A program made the position numbers and the translations under genes. From contig CANKHS010000054.1 in NCBI GenBank assembly GCA_947481755.1, positions 1 to 7,816 of the forward strand: a DNA stretch of 7,816 bases. The letters run 5' to 3'. Origin of the DNA: Actinomycetota bacterium (GTDB lineage: Bacteria; Actinomycetota; Thermoleophilia; Gaiellales; F1-60-MAGs149). Positions 1-5,806 of the stretch are shown piece after piece. Below the pieces are notes generated by a model, which saw nothing but the letters and a program-made list of their open reading frames with translations, had not been told where the DNA came from and searched no databases. The stretch's first letter is position 1. Each line of letters starts with the position of its first letter.

Positions 1-464
1 GCGGTGAGTCGCTGCCAGGGGTCCGACGGCACGGTGCCGTCGCGCGCCGGGATCGGGTCGCCGTGTGGATCGCGGTCGGGCTGGCCGAGGGCAGCGGCGA
101 TGCGGTCCTCGAGGCCTTCAGAGATGACGTGTTCGAGACGGTCGGCCTCGGCGTGCACCTCCTCCCACGACATGCCCAATTGCTCGACGAGATAGAGCTC
201 GAGCAGGCGGTGATGACGTAGTACCTCGAGTGCGACCTGCTCGCCGCGTGGTGTCAAGACAACGCCACGGTACGGCTCGTGCTCGACGAGGTTGTACTGG
301 TCGAGCTTCTTCATCATCCCCGTCACCGAGGCGGTCGAGACCTGGAGTCGGTCGCTGAGCGCCTGCGTCTGCACGGGACCGCCACCCGTGTCTTCGGCGA
401 TCTGGTGGATCGCCTTGAGGTAGTCCTCCATGGCAGGACTAATCGTCGAGGTGCGCGCGCTCAT
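1..464 (-). CDS. DtxR/MntR-family metal-dependent transcriptional repressor (3' end beyond window)
   Basis: Cytoplasmic metalloregulator that would bind operator DNA when loaded with Fe(II) or Mn(II). The frame is open from the ATG at 464 to the window edge, giving 154 residues with the C-terminus missing. Residues 12-75 form a winged helix: MEDYLKAI, the recognition-helix stretch STASVTGMMKKL and the wing with YRGVVLTPRG. Residues 80-125 form the dimerisation and metal domain, with HHRLLELYLVEQLG and EVHAEADRLEHVIS. Aligned by eye to DtxR, primary-site ligands would be D14, D108, E111 and H112, and ancillary ligands H85, E89 and H104. A DPHGDPIP motif follows, as in DtxR/IdeR, so an SH3-like third domain may lie outside the window. 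It starts 21 nt after the M20 peptidase stop on the same strand, so co-transcription is likely. The ribosome-binding site is weak. Family assignment is secure; metal specificity is not. Confidence 0.9.
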   Translation of the reverse strand, partial: MSARTSTISPAMEDYLKAIHQIAEDTGGGPVQTQALSDRLQVSTASVTGMMKKLDQYNLVEHEPYRGVVLTPRGEQVALEVLRHHRLLELYLVEQLGMSWEEVHAEADRLEHVISEGLEDRIAAALGQPDRDPHGDPIPARDGTVPSDPWQRLT

Positions 465-485
465 TCCGCGAAGCCTACCCCTGTT

Positions 486-1568
486 CTACGTCTGTTGACA
501 GAGTCGCCGCACGACCTCGATGCGTGGCGCCACCGATGCCGCGTCGATCCATTCGTCCGGGCTGTGGTCGCCACCACCGATTGGGCCGAGTCCATCGACG
601 GTCGGAACGCCAAGGCTCGACGACCAGGAGCCGTCGGAGGCGCCGGCGGCCAGCATCTCGGTGGCGCGGGCACCGACGCTCTCCAGCAGTGCGAGCGTCC
701 GCTCGGCCAGCAGAGCATCGCGGGTTAGGGGCGGAAAGCCCGGCTCGTCCGAACGTCGCACGACAACACCATCGTGCTCGCCAAACTGGCCGACGACCTC
801 GGTCGCCCAGCGCAGGTCCTCGACGCTGGCTGCGCGCAGGTCGACGGAGGCGGTGGCGTGGGCCGGAACGGTGTTCTTGCCGATGCCGCCGTGCAGTTCG
901 GTGATCGTCGCCTGCAGCCCAGGGCGCGCGGCGTGCAGCGTCTCCTCGATGCGGAGTGCCTCGCGCGTGAGTGCCATGAGGGCAGAGCGACCACTATCGC
1001 GCTCGGTGCCAGCATGGGCAGCGCGACCCTCGGCCTCGAGCGTCAGCCAGGTGCAGGCCATCCGTGACGTCACGATCGAGCCATCGGCGCGACCGCACTC
1101 CAGACAGATTGCCGCGTCGGCACCGCGCCACTCGTCGAGGCACGAGGGCTCGTCGGAGCGAGCCTCTTCGTCGGGGACGATCCAAAATTCCACGCGCCCG
1201 TGGGTCGAAGTCGGATCGGCAGCAAGCTCCGCCATCGCCGCGAGGCCGACCAGCAGGCCACCCTTCATGTCCGCCACGCCGGGGCCAAGGACGCGGTCGC
1301 CCTCGACGTGGACCGGACGCGCAGTCGCGGTCCCGGTGGGGTAGACGGTGTCGTGATGACCAATCAAAAGCGTGCGGGCTGTGCCCGTCCCCTGCGCGAC
1401 GAGCAGGACGATCGGACCAGTCGGCGTGTCGCGGACATCCACCTCGAGGCCGTCGGCCCGACCCCAGTCGGCGAGCAGTGTGGCGGTGTGGACGAGCGCA
1501 GCCGCATCGCCGGTCGGCGAGTCTAGACCGCAGAGTGCGGTCAGGCGCGCGAGCCACTCAGGCGACAC
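486..1568 (-). CDS. M20-family metallopeptidase, carboxypeptidase G2-like
   Basis: Predicted cytoplasmic di-zinc hydrolase of the M20/ArgE/DapE/CPG2 group; no signal peptide is visible. Counting from the GTG at 1568 (360 residues), the metal-site motifs appear in order: GHHDTVYP (metal H71, catalytic-type D73), GVADMKGG (bridging D100), PDEEARS (catalytic E134, metal E135), LECG (metal E158) and GGGDHSPDEW (metal H335). AAHAG (H185) marks the start of the dimerisation/lid domain. The order and spacing resemble carboxypeptidase G2, which releases C-terminal glutamate, but the substrate cannot be read from sequence; amino-acyl deacylase or dipeptidase activity is also possible. I chose the GTG at 1568 because GAGG lies 6 nt upstream and it begins 1 nt after the S4 gene stop. 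An ATG at 1601 gives 371 residues but overlaps the S4 gene by 32 nt and has no Shine-Dalgarno. Confidence 0.88.
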   Translation of the reverse strand: MSPEWLARLTALCGLDSPTGDAAALVHTATLLADWGRADGLEVDVRDTPTGPIVLLVAQGTGTARTLLIGHHDTVYPTGTATARPVHVEGDRVLGPGVADMKGGLLVGLAAMAELAADPTSTHGRVEFWIVPDEEARSDEPSCLDEWRGADAAICLECGRADGSIVTSRMACTWLTLEAEGRAAHAGTERDSGRSALMALTREALRIEETLHAARPGLQATITELHGGIGKNTVPAHATASVDLRAASVEDLRWATEVVGQFGEHDGVVVRRSDEPGFPPLTRDALLAERTLALLESVGARATEMLAAGASDGSWSSSLGVPTVDGLGPIGGGDHSPDEWIDAASVAPRIEVVRRLCQQT

Positions 1569-1569
1569 G

Positions 1570-1785
1570 TCAGACCTCGACGACGCGGACGGGATCCGCA
1601 TCGGGGACGGTCACGATATCGCCGTCGCGCAACGTGCGACCGCGGCGCTCGTCGACAACATCGTTGACCTTCACAACACCCTCGGACAGCAACGCCTTGG
1701 CATCGCCACCGGTATCAACGAGACCGGCAAACTTGAGCAGCTGGCCGAGATCGATCCCGCCACTGCGAACCTCGACATCGCGCAC
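1570..1785 (-). CDS. YbcJ-like S4-domain RNA-binding protein
   Basis: A 71-residue protein consisting almost entirely of one S4 RNA-binding fold. Residues 11-60 carry the typical pattern: IDLGQLLKFAGLV, then the turn GGDAKALLSEGVVKVN, then the basic strand ERRGRTLRDGDIVTV. Length and layout match the stand-alone S4 proteins of the YbcJ family, thought to bind structured RNA; the precise target is not known to me. I chose the GTG at 1785, 4 nt after the A-type carrier stop, because it gives the family length. A GTG at 1842 would add 19 residues unlike the family and overlap the upstream gene by 53 nt. That upstream GTG directly abuts a GAGGAGG stretch, while the chosen one has no obvious ribosome-binding site, so translation may depend on coupling to the upstream gene. 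Confidence 0.82.
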   Translation of the reverse strand: MRDVEVRSGGIDLGQLLKFAGLVDTGGDAKALLSEGVVKVNDVVDERRGRTLRDGDIVTVPDADPVRVVEV

Positions 1786-1789
1786 GGTA

Positions 1790-2200
1790 CTAGTGCGACG
1801 CGCAGCTAGAACAGCCGCCCGCAGAGGCGGTGACGGGGTCACCCTCCTCTTCGCCTTCCTTCAACTGGAAGGAGGTACCGCAGCCACAACCAGCGACGGT
1901 GTTCGGATTCGTAATCGAGAAGCCGGTGCCGTTGAGGCCGTCGACGAAGTCGATATCGGCGCCGTTGAGGTAGGGCATGCTGAACGGGTCGACGAGCACC
2001 TTGACGCCGTGCGCCTCGATCACCTCATCGCCATCCTGTGGGCCTGTGTCGAAGCCGAGGGCGTACTGGAAGCCGGAGCAACCGCCGCCCTGCACGGCAA
2101 CGCGCAGCGCCTGCAGTTCGGGATCGTTCTCTGCCTCCAGAAACTCATGCACCTTCTGGGCGGCCTTCTCGGTAATTGTGATCATCGTCTGCGTGCTCAT
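1790..2200 (-). CDS. A-type Fe-S cluster carrier (IscA/ErpA/HesB family) with Cys-rich C-terminal tail
   Basis: Cytoplasmic protein that would accept Fe-S clusters and deliver them to apo-proteins. It has 136 residues. The HesB fold spans about residues 6-113: ITITEKAAQKVHEFL, then GGGCSGFQY with the first ligand C41, the FVDGLNGTGFSITNPN stretch, and CGCG with C105 and C107. This is the classic three-cysteine set. Typical members end shortly after CGCG. This one continues with an acidic linker (EGEEEGD) and a Gly/Cys tail containing C130, C133 and a terminal H136, which is not part of the standard fold. The ATG at 2200 has GAGG 5 nt upstream (complement of 2206-2209). It is the first gene of the leftward run and faces the nuo operon across 267 bp, consistent with a role in maturing Fe-S enzymes such as complex I. 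The exact subfamily (ErpA, IscA or SufA) is not resolved. Confidence 0.93.
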   Translation of the reverse strand: MSTQTMITITEKAAQKVHEFLEAENDPELQALRVAVQGGGCSGFQYALGFDTGPQDGDEVIEAHGVKVLVDPFSMPYLNGADIDFVDGLNGTGFSITNPNTVAGCGCGTSFQLKEGEEEGDPVTASAGGCSSCASH

Positions 2201-2467
2201 TCGTACCTCGAAGCGTAGCGGCTGCCGGCGGCGGCGTTATGGCCTCTGTACGTGTGCAAACGACTGACTCCTGCTCGGCATTCCCTGATGCGTTTGTGAC
2301 AGGTGGGGCTAATCGGCGGAACAGCCGGGATCCGTTGTGGGGAGCAGGCTTGCAGCATTCGGCACGCAGTTGAGGTGGGTGGTGTTTGTAGCGTCGAGCG
2401 GGTGCCTGCTACGGTTGCCAAACCGGCGGCATGGGGCGTCGGTAGAACCGAAAAGCTTGGAGCGCGC
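2201..2467. promoter_or_regulatory. Divergent intergenic region expected to hold both promoters
   Basis: The only sizeable non-coding stretch, lying between the A-type carrier start (2200, leftward) and the nuoA start (2468, rightward). Promoters for both units should lie here because neither has a same-strand upstream gene in the window. I find no convincing -35/-10 pair on either strand. The best rightward match is TTGTAG at 2386-2391 with TACGGT at 2410-2415 (18-bp spacer), which is poor. Several non-coding open frames cross it. A weak DtxR/IdeR-box-like sequence at 2301-2315 is discussed separately. Confidence 0.5.
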
Positions 2468-2470
2468 GTG
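2459..2470 (+). promoter_or_regulatory. Ribosome-binding site fixing the nuoA GTG start
   Basis: GGAG at 2459-2462 lies 5 nt before the GTG at 2468. This start gives a NuoA of normal length, whereas the farther upstream in-frame GTG at 2303 would add 55 residues unlike the family. Confidence 0.7.
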
Positions 2471-2839
2471 CTCGGAGATTGGGCCTCCTATCTGATTTAC
2501 CTGCTCTTCTCGGCTGCTATTGCCGGAAGCCTCTTGTCGGGTTCGTTTGTGTGGTCGCGCTTCTTCCATCGCAGCCTGCGCCCCGGCAAGCAGAAGTCGC
2601 GTTCGTTTGAGTCCGGCGTTTCGGCCGGCGGCTTCCAGCCCTCGAACTTCTCGGTCAACTACTACCTGACCGCCATGCTCTTCATCGTCTTCGACATCGA
2701 GATCGTGTTTCTCTATCCGATCGCTGTCAACCTCAAGGCGCTTGGCCCCTTCGGGCTCGCCGAGCTCGCAGTCTTCGTCGCGATCCTCGCAGTTGGCTAC
2801 GTCTACATCTGGCGCAAGGGAGCACTCGAATGGCACTAA
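2468..2839 (+). CDS. nuoA: NADH-quinone oxidoreductase subunit A (NuoA)
   Basis: Small membrane subunit of complex I (ND3 homologue) at the junction between the quinone arm and the proton-pumping arm. From the GTG at 2468 it has 123 residues, the usual length. Three hydrophobic helices are visible at about residues 6-28, 65-87 and 95-115. The loop after helix 1 carries the FESG motif (residues 47-50); many homologues have Cys where this one has Ser49. Helix 2 holds the conserved acidic pair in FDIEIVFLYP (D76, E78), and the end reads WRKGALEW, typical of the family. The stop overlaps the start of nuoB by 10 nt, so it is the first gene of a coupled operon. The open frame extends upstream to 2303, but that part looks non-coding. 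Confidence 0.94.
   Translation: MLGDWASYLIYLLFSAAIAGSLLSGSFVWSRFFHRSLRPGKQKSRSFESGVSAGGFQPSNFSVNYYLTAMLFIVFDIEIVFLYPIAVNLKALGPFGLAELAVFVAILAVGYVYIWRKGALEWH
2818..2832 (+). promoter_or_regulatory. Ribosome-binding site of nuoB inside the nuoA 3' end
   Basis: GGGAG at 2818-2822 lies 7 nt before the ATG at 2830, within the last codons of nuoA. It supports the long form of NuoB over the internal ATG at 2968. Confidence 0.65.
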
Positions 2840-3435
2840 GGCCCGACGCACCCCACGATCGTCCCCATACCGTTGCGCCGACCTTGACGCCGCCCAGCGG
2901 TGCCGTCGTGATCCCGCCGGCGCAGGTGCGCCGCTCGCTGCGCTCGACGGATCTTGACCAGGTGGTCATGACAACGTCGCTCGAGAAGATCTTCAAGATG
3001 GCGACGGCCAACTCGATGTGGCCGTTCGGCTTCGGGCTCGCCTGCTGCGCGATGGAGATGATCGCGATGATCTCGTCGGCGCGCTACGACGTCGCCCGCT
3101 TTGGCTCCGAGGTCGTGCGCGCAACGCCGCGCCAGAGCGACCTGATGATCGTGTCGGGCCGTGTTGCGCACAAGATGGCAGAGCCGATCCGCCAGCTCTA
3201 CGAACAGATGCTCGAGCCGAAGTACGTGATGGCGATGGGCGCGTGCTCCTCGACCGGCGGCATGTTCTCGAACTACTCGGTGCTGCAGGGTGTCGACAAG
3301 ATCATCCCCGTCGACGTCTACGTGCCGGGTTGCCCGCCACGCCCCGAGGCCGTCGTTGAGGGTCTGATGGTTCTGCAGGAGCGCATCAAGTCGGGTATCC
3401 CATCGGCCTCGATCAATCAGGAGACGCAGTCCTGA
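2830..3435 (+). CDS. nuoB: NADH-quinone oxidoreductase subunit B (NuoB)
   Basis: Peripheral-arm subunit (PSST homologue) holding the terminal 4Fe-4S cluster N2, which passes electrons to quinone at the interface with NuoD. It has 201 residues. The cluster ligands are visible: the tandem cysteines in GLACCAMEM (C72, C73), C139 in MGACSSTGG and C168 in VPGCPPRPE. ATPRQSDLMIVSGRV (residues 98-112) is a further family signature. The conserved domain begins near residue 47 (MTTSLEKIF), so residues 1-46 are an extra Pro- and Arg-containing leader. The ATG at 2830 overlaps nuoA by 10 nt and has a good Shine-Dalgarno. An internal ATG at 2968, with AGGTGG just upstream, would give 155 residues and cannot be excluded. 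Confidence 0.97.
   Translation: MALRPDAPHDRPHTVAPTLTPPSGAVVIPPAQVRRSLRSTDLDQVVMTTSLEKIFKMATANSMWPFGFGLACCAMEMIAMISSARYDVARFGSEVVRATPRQSDLMIVSGRVAHKMAEPIRQLYEQMLEPKYVMAMGACSSTGGMFSNYSVLQGVDKIIPVDVYVPGCPPRPEAVVEGLMVLQERIKSGIPSASINQETQS
3419..3434 (+). promoter_or_regulatory. Shine-Dalgarno pointing to a CTG start for nuoC
   Basis: AGGAG at 3419-3423, inside the end of nuoB, is the strongest ribosome-binding site near the nuoC 5' end. It lies 8 nt before an in-frame CTG at 3432 that overlaps the nuoB TGA (CTGA), but 23 nt before the in-frame TTG at 3447, too far for normal initiation there. Confidence 0.5.
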
Positions 3436-3446
3436 GCAGCGATCTT

Positions 3447-4064
3447 TTGCAGGTCAACTCGCCCACCTGGGGCGAGCCGGACAATGGCGCGGGCGATCGC
3501 CTCGAGGCCGAGTTTGGCGCGGGCGTGATTATCCGCCGCGTCGAGCATCGCGGCGAGCTGACGCTCGACATTCCCGTCGACCGCCTGCTCGACGTCTGCC
3601 GCTTCTTGCGCGACCACGAGGGCTACGACCTTTTGTCCGACGTCACCGCTGTCGACTACCTCGGCTATCAGGGCGAGGTCGCCGGCTACTGGGGCGGTGG
3701 CTCCGACGGGCGCGACATCAACCACTACTCGCACTCCGGCAAGGGCGCTGTGCCCGAGGCCGCCGGCCCGAAGCGCTTTGCGGTTTCGACAACGCTGTGC
3801 AAGGTGATGACCGTCACGGACGGCAACCATCGTCGCCTTCGCGTCCGGGTCTGGCTCGACGAGGACGAGAGCATCTCGACGCTGATCAGCGTCTACCCGT
3901 CCGCCGACTTTCATGAGCGCGAGGCGTTCGACCTGATGGGCATCACCTTCGAGGGCCACCCGAATCTGCGGCGCATCTTGATGCCCGACGATTGGGGCGG
4001 TCACCCGCAGCGCAAGGACTATCCCATCGGCGGCGAGCCCGTCCAGTTCTCGGACGAGGTCTAA
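3447..4064 (+). CDS. nuoC: NADH-quinone oxidoreductase subunit C (NuoC)
   Basis: Peripheral-arm subunit (30-kDa homologue), a structural partner of NuoD in the quinone-reducing module; it binds no cofactor. From the TTG at 3447 it has 205 residues. The N-terminal domain runs from LEAEFGAGVI (residue 19) through DLLSDVTAVDYLG (61-73). The family signature is complete near the end: HEREAFDLMGI (156-166), FEGHPNLRRILMPDDW (168-183) and RKDYPIGGEP (189-198). Residues 74-108 form an insertion between two core strands that the short E. coli- or Thermus-type sequences lack. The start is uncertain: no ATG is in frame, and a CTG at 3432 has the better ribosome-binding site and would add five residues. 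The TTG is kept as the conservative choice. It is a separate gene, not fused to nuoD as in E. coli. Confidence 0.95.
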   Translation: MQVNSPTWGEPDNGAGDRLEAEFGAGVIIRRVEHRGELTLDIPVDRLLDVCRFLRDHEGYDLLSDVTAVDYLGYQGEVAGYWGGGSDGRDINHYSHSGKGAVPEAAGPKRFAVSTTLCKVMTVTDGNHRRLRVRVWLDEDESISTLISVYPSADFHEREAFDLMGITFEGHPNLRRILMPDDWGGHPQRKDYPIGGEPVQFSDEV

Positions 4065-4067
4065 CGG

Positions 4068-5318
4068 ATGGCAACGACCGAACCACGCATCTGGCCGAAG
4101 CAGAAGGTCCTGCAGCCGACGCCGTCCGAGCTCTACCCGTCGAGTGACAACCCGGACCTGCTCGAGATCAACCTCGGGCCAAACCACCCGTCGACCCACG
4201 GCGTGCTGCGTGTTGTCACGACCCTCGACGGCGAGATCGTCGTCGGCCTCAAGTGCGAGGTCGGCTACGTCCATACCGGTATCGAGAAGAACATCGAGCA
4301 GAAGACGTACTGGAAGGCAATTCCGTACGTGCCCCGCATGGACTACCTGTCTTTCTTTAGTGGCGAGACGGCGTTCTGCATGGCGACCGAGAAGGCCCTC
4401 GAGTTGGAGGTACCGCGCCGCGCCGAGTGGATCCGTGTGTTGTTCCAAGAGCTGGCCCGGCTGCACTCGCACCTCGTCTTCCTTGGCACCGGCTCTGTCG
4501 ATCTTGGCGGCATCGCCCTGCTCTTCTATTGCTTCCGTGCCCGCGACGAGGTCCTCGATCTGTTCGAGATGGTCTGCGGCGCGCGCATGCATCCGCGCTA
4601 CTGCCAGGTCGGTGGCGTCGCCGAGGATCTGCCGAAGGGCTTCGAGGCGATCTGTCGGAAGTTCATTCCGTTTATGCGCAACCAGCTCGACCAGTACGAC
4701 GAGCTGATCGCCGCGAACCCGATTTGGCTGGGCCGTACCAAGGGTGTCGGTGTGCTCTCGCCCGAGTTCGCGATGCAGATGGGTCTGACCGGCCCGAACC
4801 TGCGCGCCTCGGGTGTCCCGTACGACCTGCGCTCTGCAAACGGTGGCTACGGCGCCTACCGCGAGCTCGACTACACGCCGGTCGTTGAGCAGGGCGGCGA
4901 CGTCCACGCACGCTTCCGCATTCGCATCGAAGAGATGCGCGCATCGGTCGACCTGATCGAGAAGGTCCTCGATGGCATGCCAGGTGGCCCGATCATTGCC
5001 GACGACCGTAAGGTTGTTTTGCCGCCACGCCACGAGCTGCACACATCGATGGAGTCGTTGATCCATCACTTCAAGCTCGTCACCGAGGGCTTTACCGTCC
5101 CGGCCGGCGAGGTCTACGCACCGATCGAGTCGGCGCGTGGCGAGTTCGGCTTCCACCTGATTGCCGATGGTGGTCCAAAGCCGTGGCGTGTCCGCCTGCG
5201 TAGCCCTTCGCTCGTGCTGCTGCAGTCGCTGGCTGCACTCTGCGAAGGCGTCTACCTCGCCGACCTGATCGCCATCCTCGCGTCGATCGACCCCGTGCTC
5301 GGAGATGTGGACCGCTAA
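4068..5318 (+). CDS. nuoD: NADH-quinone oxidoreductase subunit D (NuoD)
   Basis: The 49-kDa-type subunit, related to the large subunit of NiFe hydrogenases, that forms the quinone-reduction pocket with NuoB. It has 416 residues, normal for an unfused NuoD. LGPNHPSTHG carries H40 and H44, and PRMDYLS carries Y93; by alignment from memory, H44 and Y93 match the quinone-headgroup residues H38 and Y87 of Thermus Nqo4. Other signatures are GYVHTGIEKN (66-75), LARLHSHLVFLGTG, GVGVLSPE, TGPNLRASG, ESARGEFG and the C-terminal SIDPVLGDVDR. The hydrogenase nickel cysteines are absent, as expected for complex I. GAGG at 4056-4059 lies 8 nt before the ATG, which begins 3 nt after the nuoC stop. The stop overlaps the nuoE start by one base (TAATG). 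The gene contains no TTA, CTA or TCA codons, which leaves a long empty antisense frame. Confidence 0.98.
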   Translation: MATTEPRIWPKQKVLQPTPSELYPSSDNPDLLEINLGPNHPSTHGVLRVVTTLDGEIVVGLKCEVGYVHTGIEKNIEQKTYWKAIPYVPRMDYLSFFSGETAFCMATEKALELEVPRRAEWIRVLFQELARLHSHLVFLGTGSVDLGGIALLFYCFRARDEVLDLFEMVCGARMHPRYCQVGGVAEDLPKGFEAICRKFIPFMRNQLDQYDELIAANPIWLGRTKGVGVLSPEFAMQMGLTGPNLRASGVPYDLRSANGGYGAYRELDYTPVVEQGGDVHARFRIRIEEMRASVDLIEKVLDGMPGGPIIADDRKVVLPPRHELHTSMESLIHHFKLVTEGFTVPAGEVYAPIESARGEFGFHLIADGGPKPWRVRLRSPSLVLLQSLAALCEGVYLADLIAILASIDPVLGDVDR

Positions 5319-5806
5319 TGGCCGATCTCTACACGCAGATCCAGGACGAGATCGCCAAGTACCCGGACCGCCGCAGCGCGATCCTGCCGGCGCTCCGCCA
5401 CGCGCAGGAGCACTACGGCTGGCTGTCGCCCGAGGCTCTCGAGGCTGTTGCCGACGGGCTCGAGCTGTCGCCGGCACATTGTCTGGCCGTCGCCTCGTTC
5501 TACGACATGTTCTTTCTCCAGCCCGTTGGCGACCACGTCGTTGAGGTCTGCACGAATCTCTCCTGTGCCCTCGTCGGTTCCGACAAAGTGCTGCGCGCGT
5601 TCGAGCAAGAGCTCGGCGTTGTCGCGCCTGGTACGAGCGCCGACGGCAAGGTCACCCTGCGCCGCGTTGAGTGTCTTGGCGGCTGCGGTTGGGGCCCCGT
5701 CGTCTCGGTCGACGAGGACTACCAAGAACACTTCAAGACCGAGGACATCGCGCCGCTGATCAGCGAGTTGCGAGCCACCCCACGACCCAGTGAGAGCCAT
5801 GCCTGA
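5318..5806 (+). CDS. nuoE: NADH-quinone oxidoreductase subunit E (NuoE)
   Basis: The 24-kDa-type subunit of the NADH-oxidising module, with a thioredoxin-like 2Fe-2S domain (cluster N1a) beside the FMN of NuoF. It has 162 residues. The N-terminal helical part (residues 1-65) includes ILPALRHAQEHYGWLSPEAL and VASFYDMF. The cluster ligands fit the family pattern: C78 and C83 in VCTNLSCALVGS (C-x4-C), and C119 and C123 in ECLGGCGWGPVV (C-x3-C). Its ATG shares one base with the nuoD stop. GGAG at 5301-5304 is rather distant (13 nt) and GTGG at 5307-5310 closer (7 nt), so initiation probably relies on coupling. The 3' end overlaps nuoF by 8 nt. Confidence 0.97.
   Translation: MADLYTQIQDEIAKYPDRRSAILPALRHAQEHYGWLSPEALEAVADGLELSPAHCLAVASFYDMFFLQPVGDHVVEVCTNLSCALVGSDKVLRAFEQELGVVAPGTSADGKVTLRRVECLGGCGWGPVVSVDEDYQEHFKTEDIAPLISELRATPRPSESHA

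Noticed and set aside
465..485. Possible terminator or promoter between the peptidase and the DtxR-family gene
   Set aside because: The gap is only 21 nt, with no hairpin or T-run; read-through is the simpler view.
4..728. Open frames on the + strand at 4-195 and 279-728
   Set aside because: They are shadows of the DtxR-family gene and the peptidase 3' end, both of which show convincing conserved motifs on the - strand.
1064..2218. A 384-codon open frame on the + strand across the peptidase, S4 and A-type carrier genes
   Set aside because: It is antisense to three genes with clear family motifs, is very Arg/Ser/Pro-rich and has no recognisable domain.
2386..2415. Possible nuo promoter TTGTAG-18 bp-TACGGT
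   Set aside because: Only three of six bases match at the -35 and the -10 is poor; in GC-rich DNA such pairs are common by chance.
2303..2467. Upstream extension of nuoA from a GTG at 2303
   Set aside because: The added 55 residues have no NuoA-like sequence and no ribosome-binding site, whereas the GTG at 2468 has GGAG at 5 nt and gives the normal length.
3417..5477. A 686-codon open frame on the - strand, antisense to nuoC and nuoD
   Set aside because: Its codons lie exactly opposite the nuoC and nuoD codons, so a stop would need a sense TTA, CTA or TCA, codons these genes do not use. The open frame follows from codon bias, and the translation (rich in Arg, Ala and Asp) resembles no family I know.
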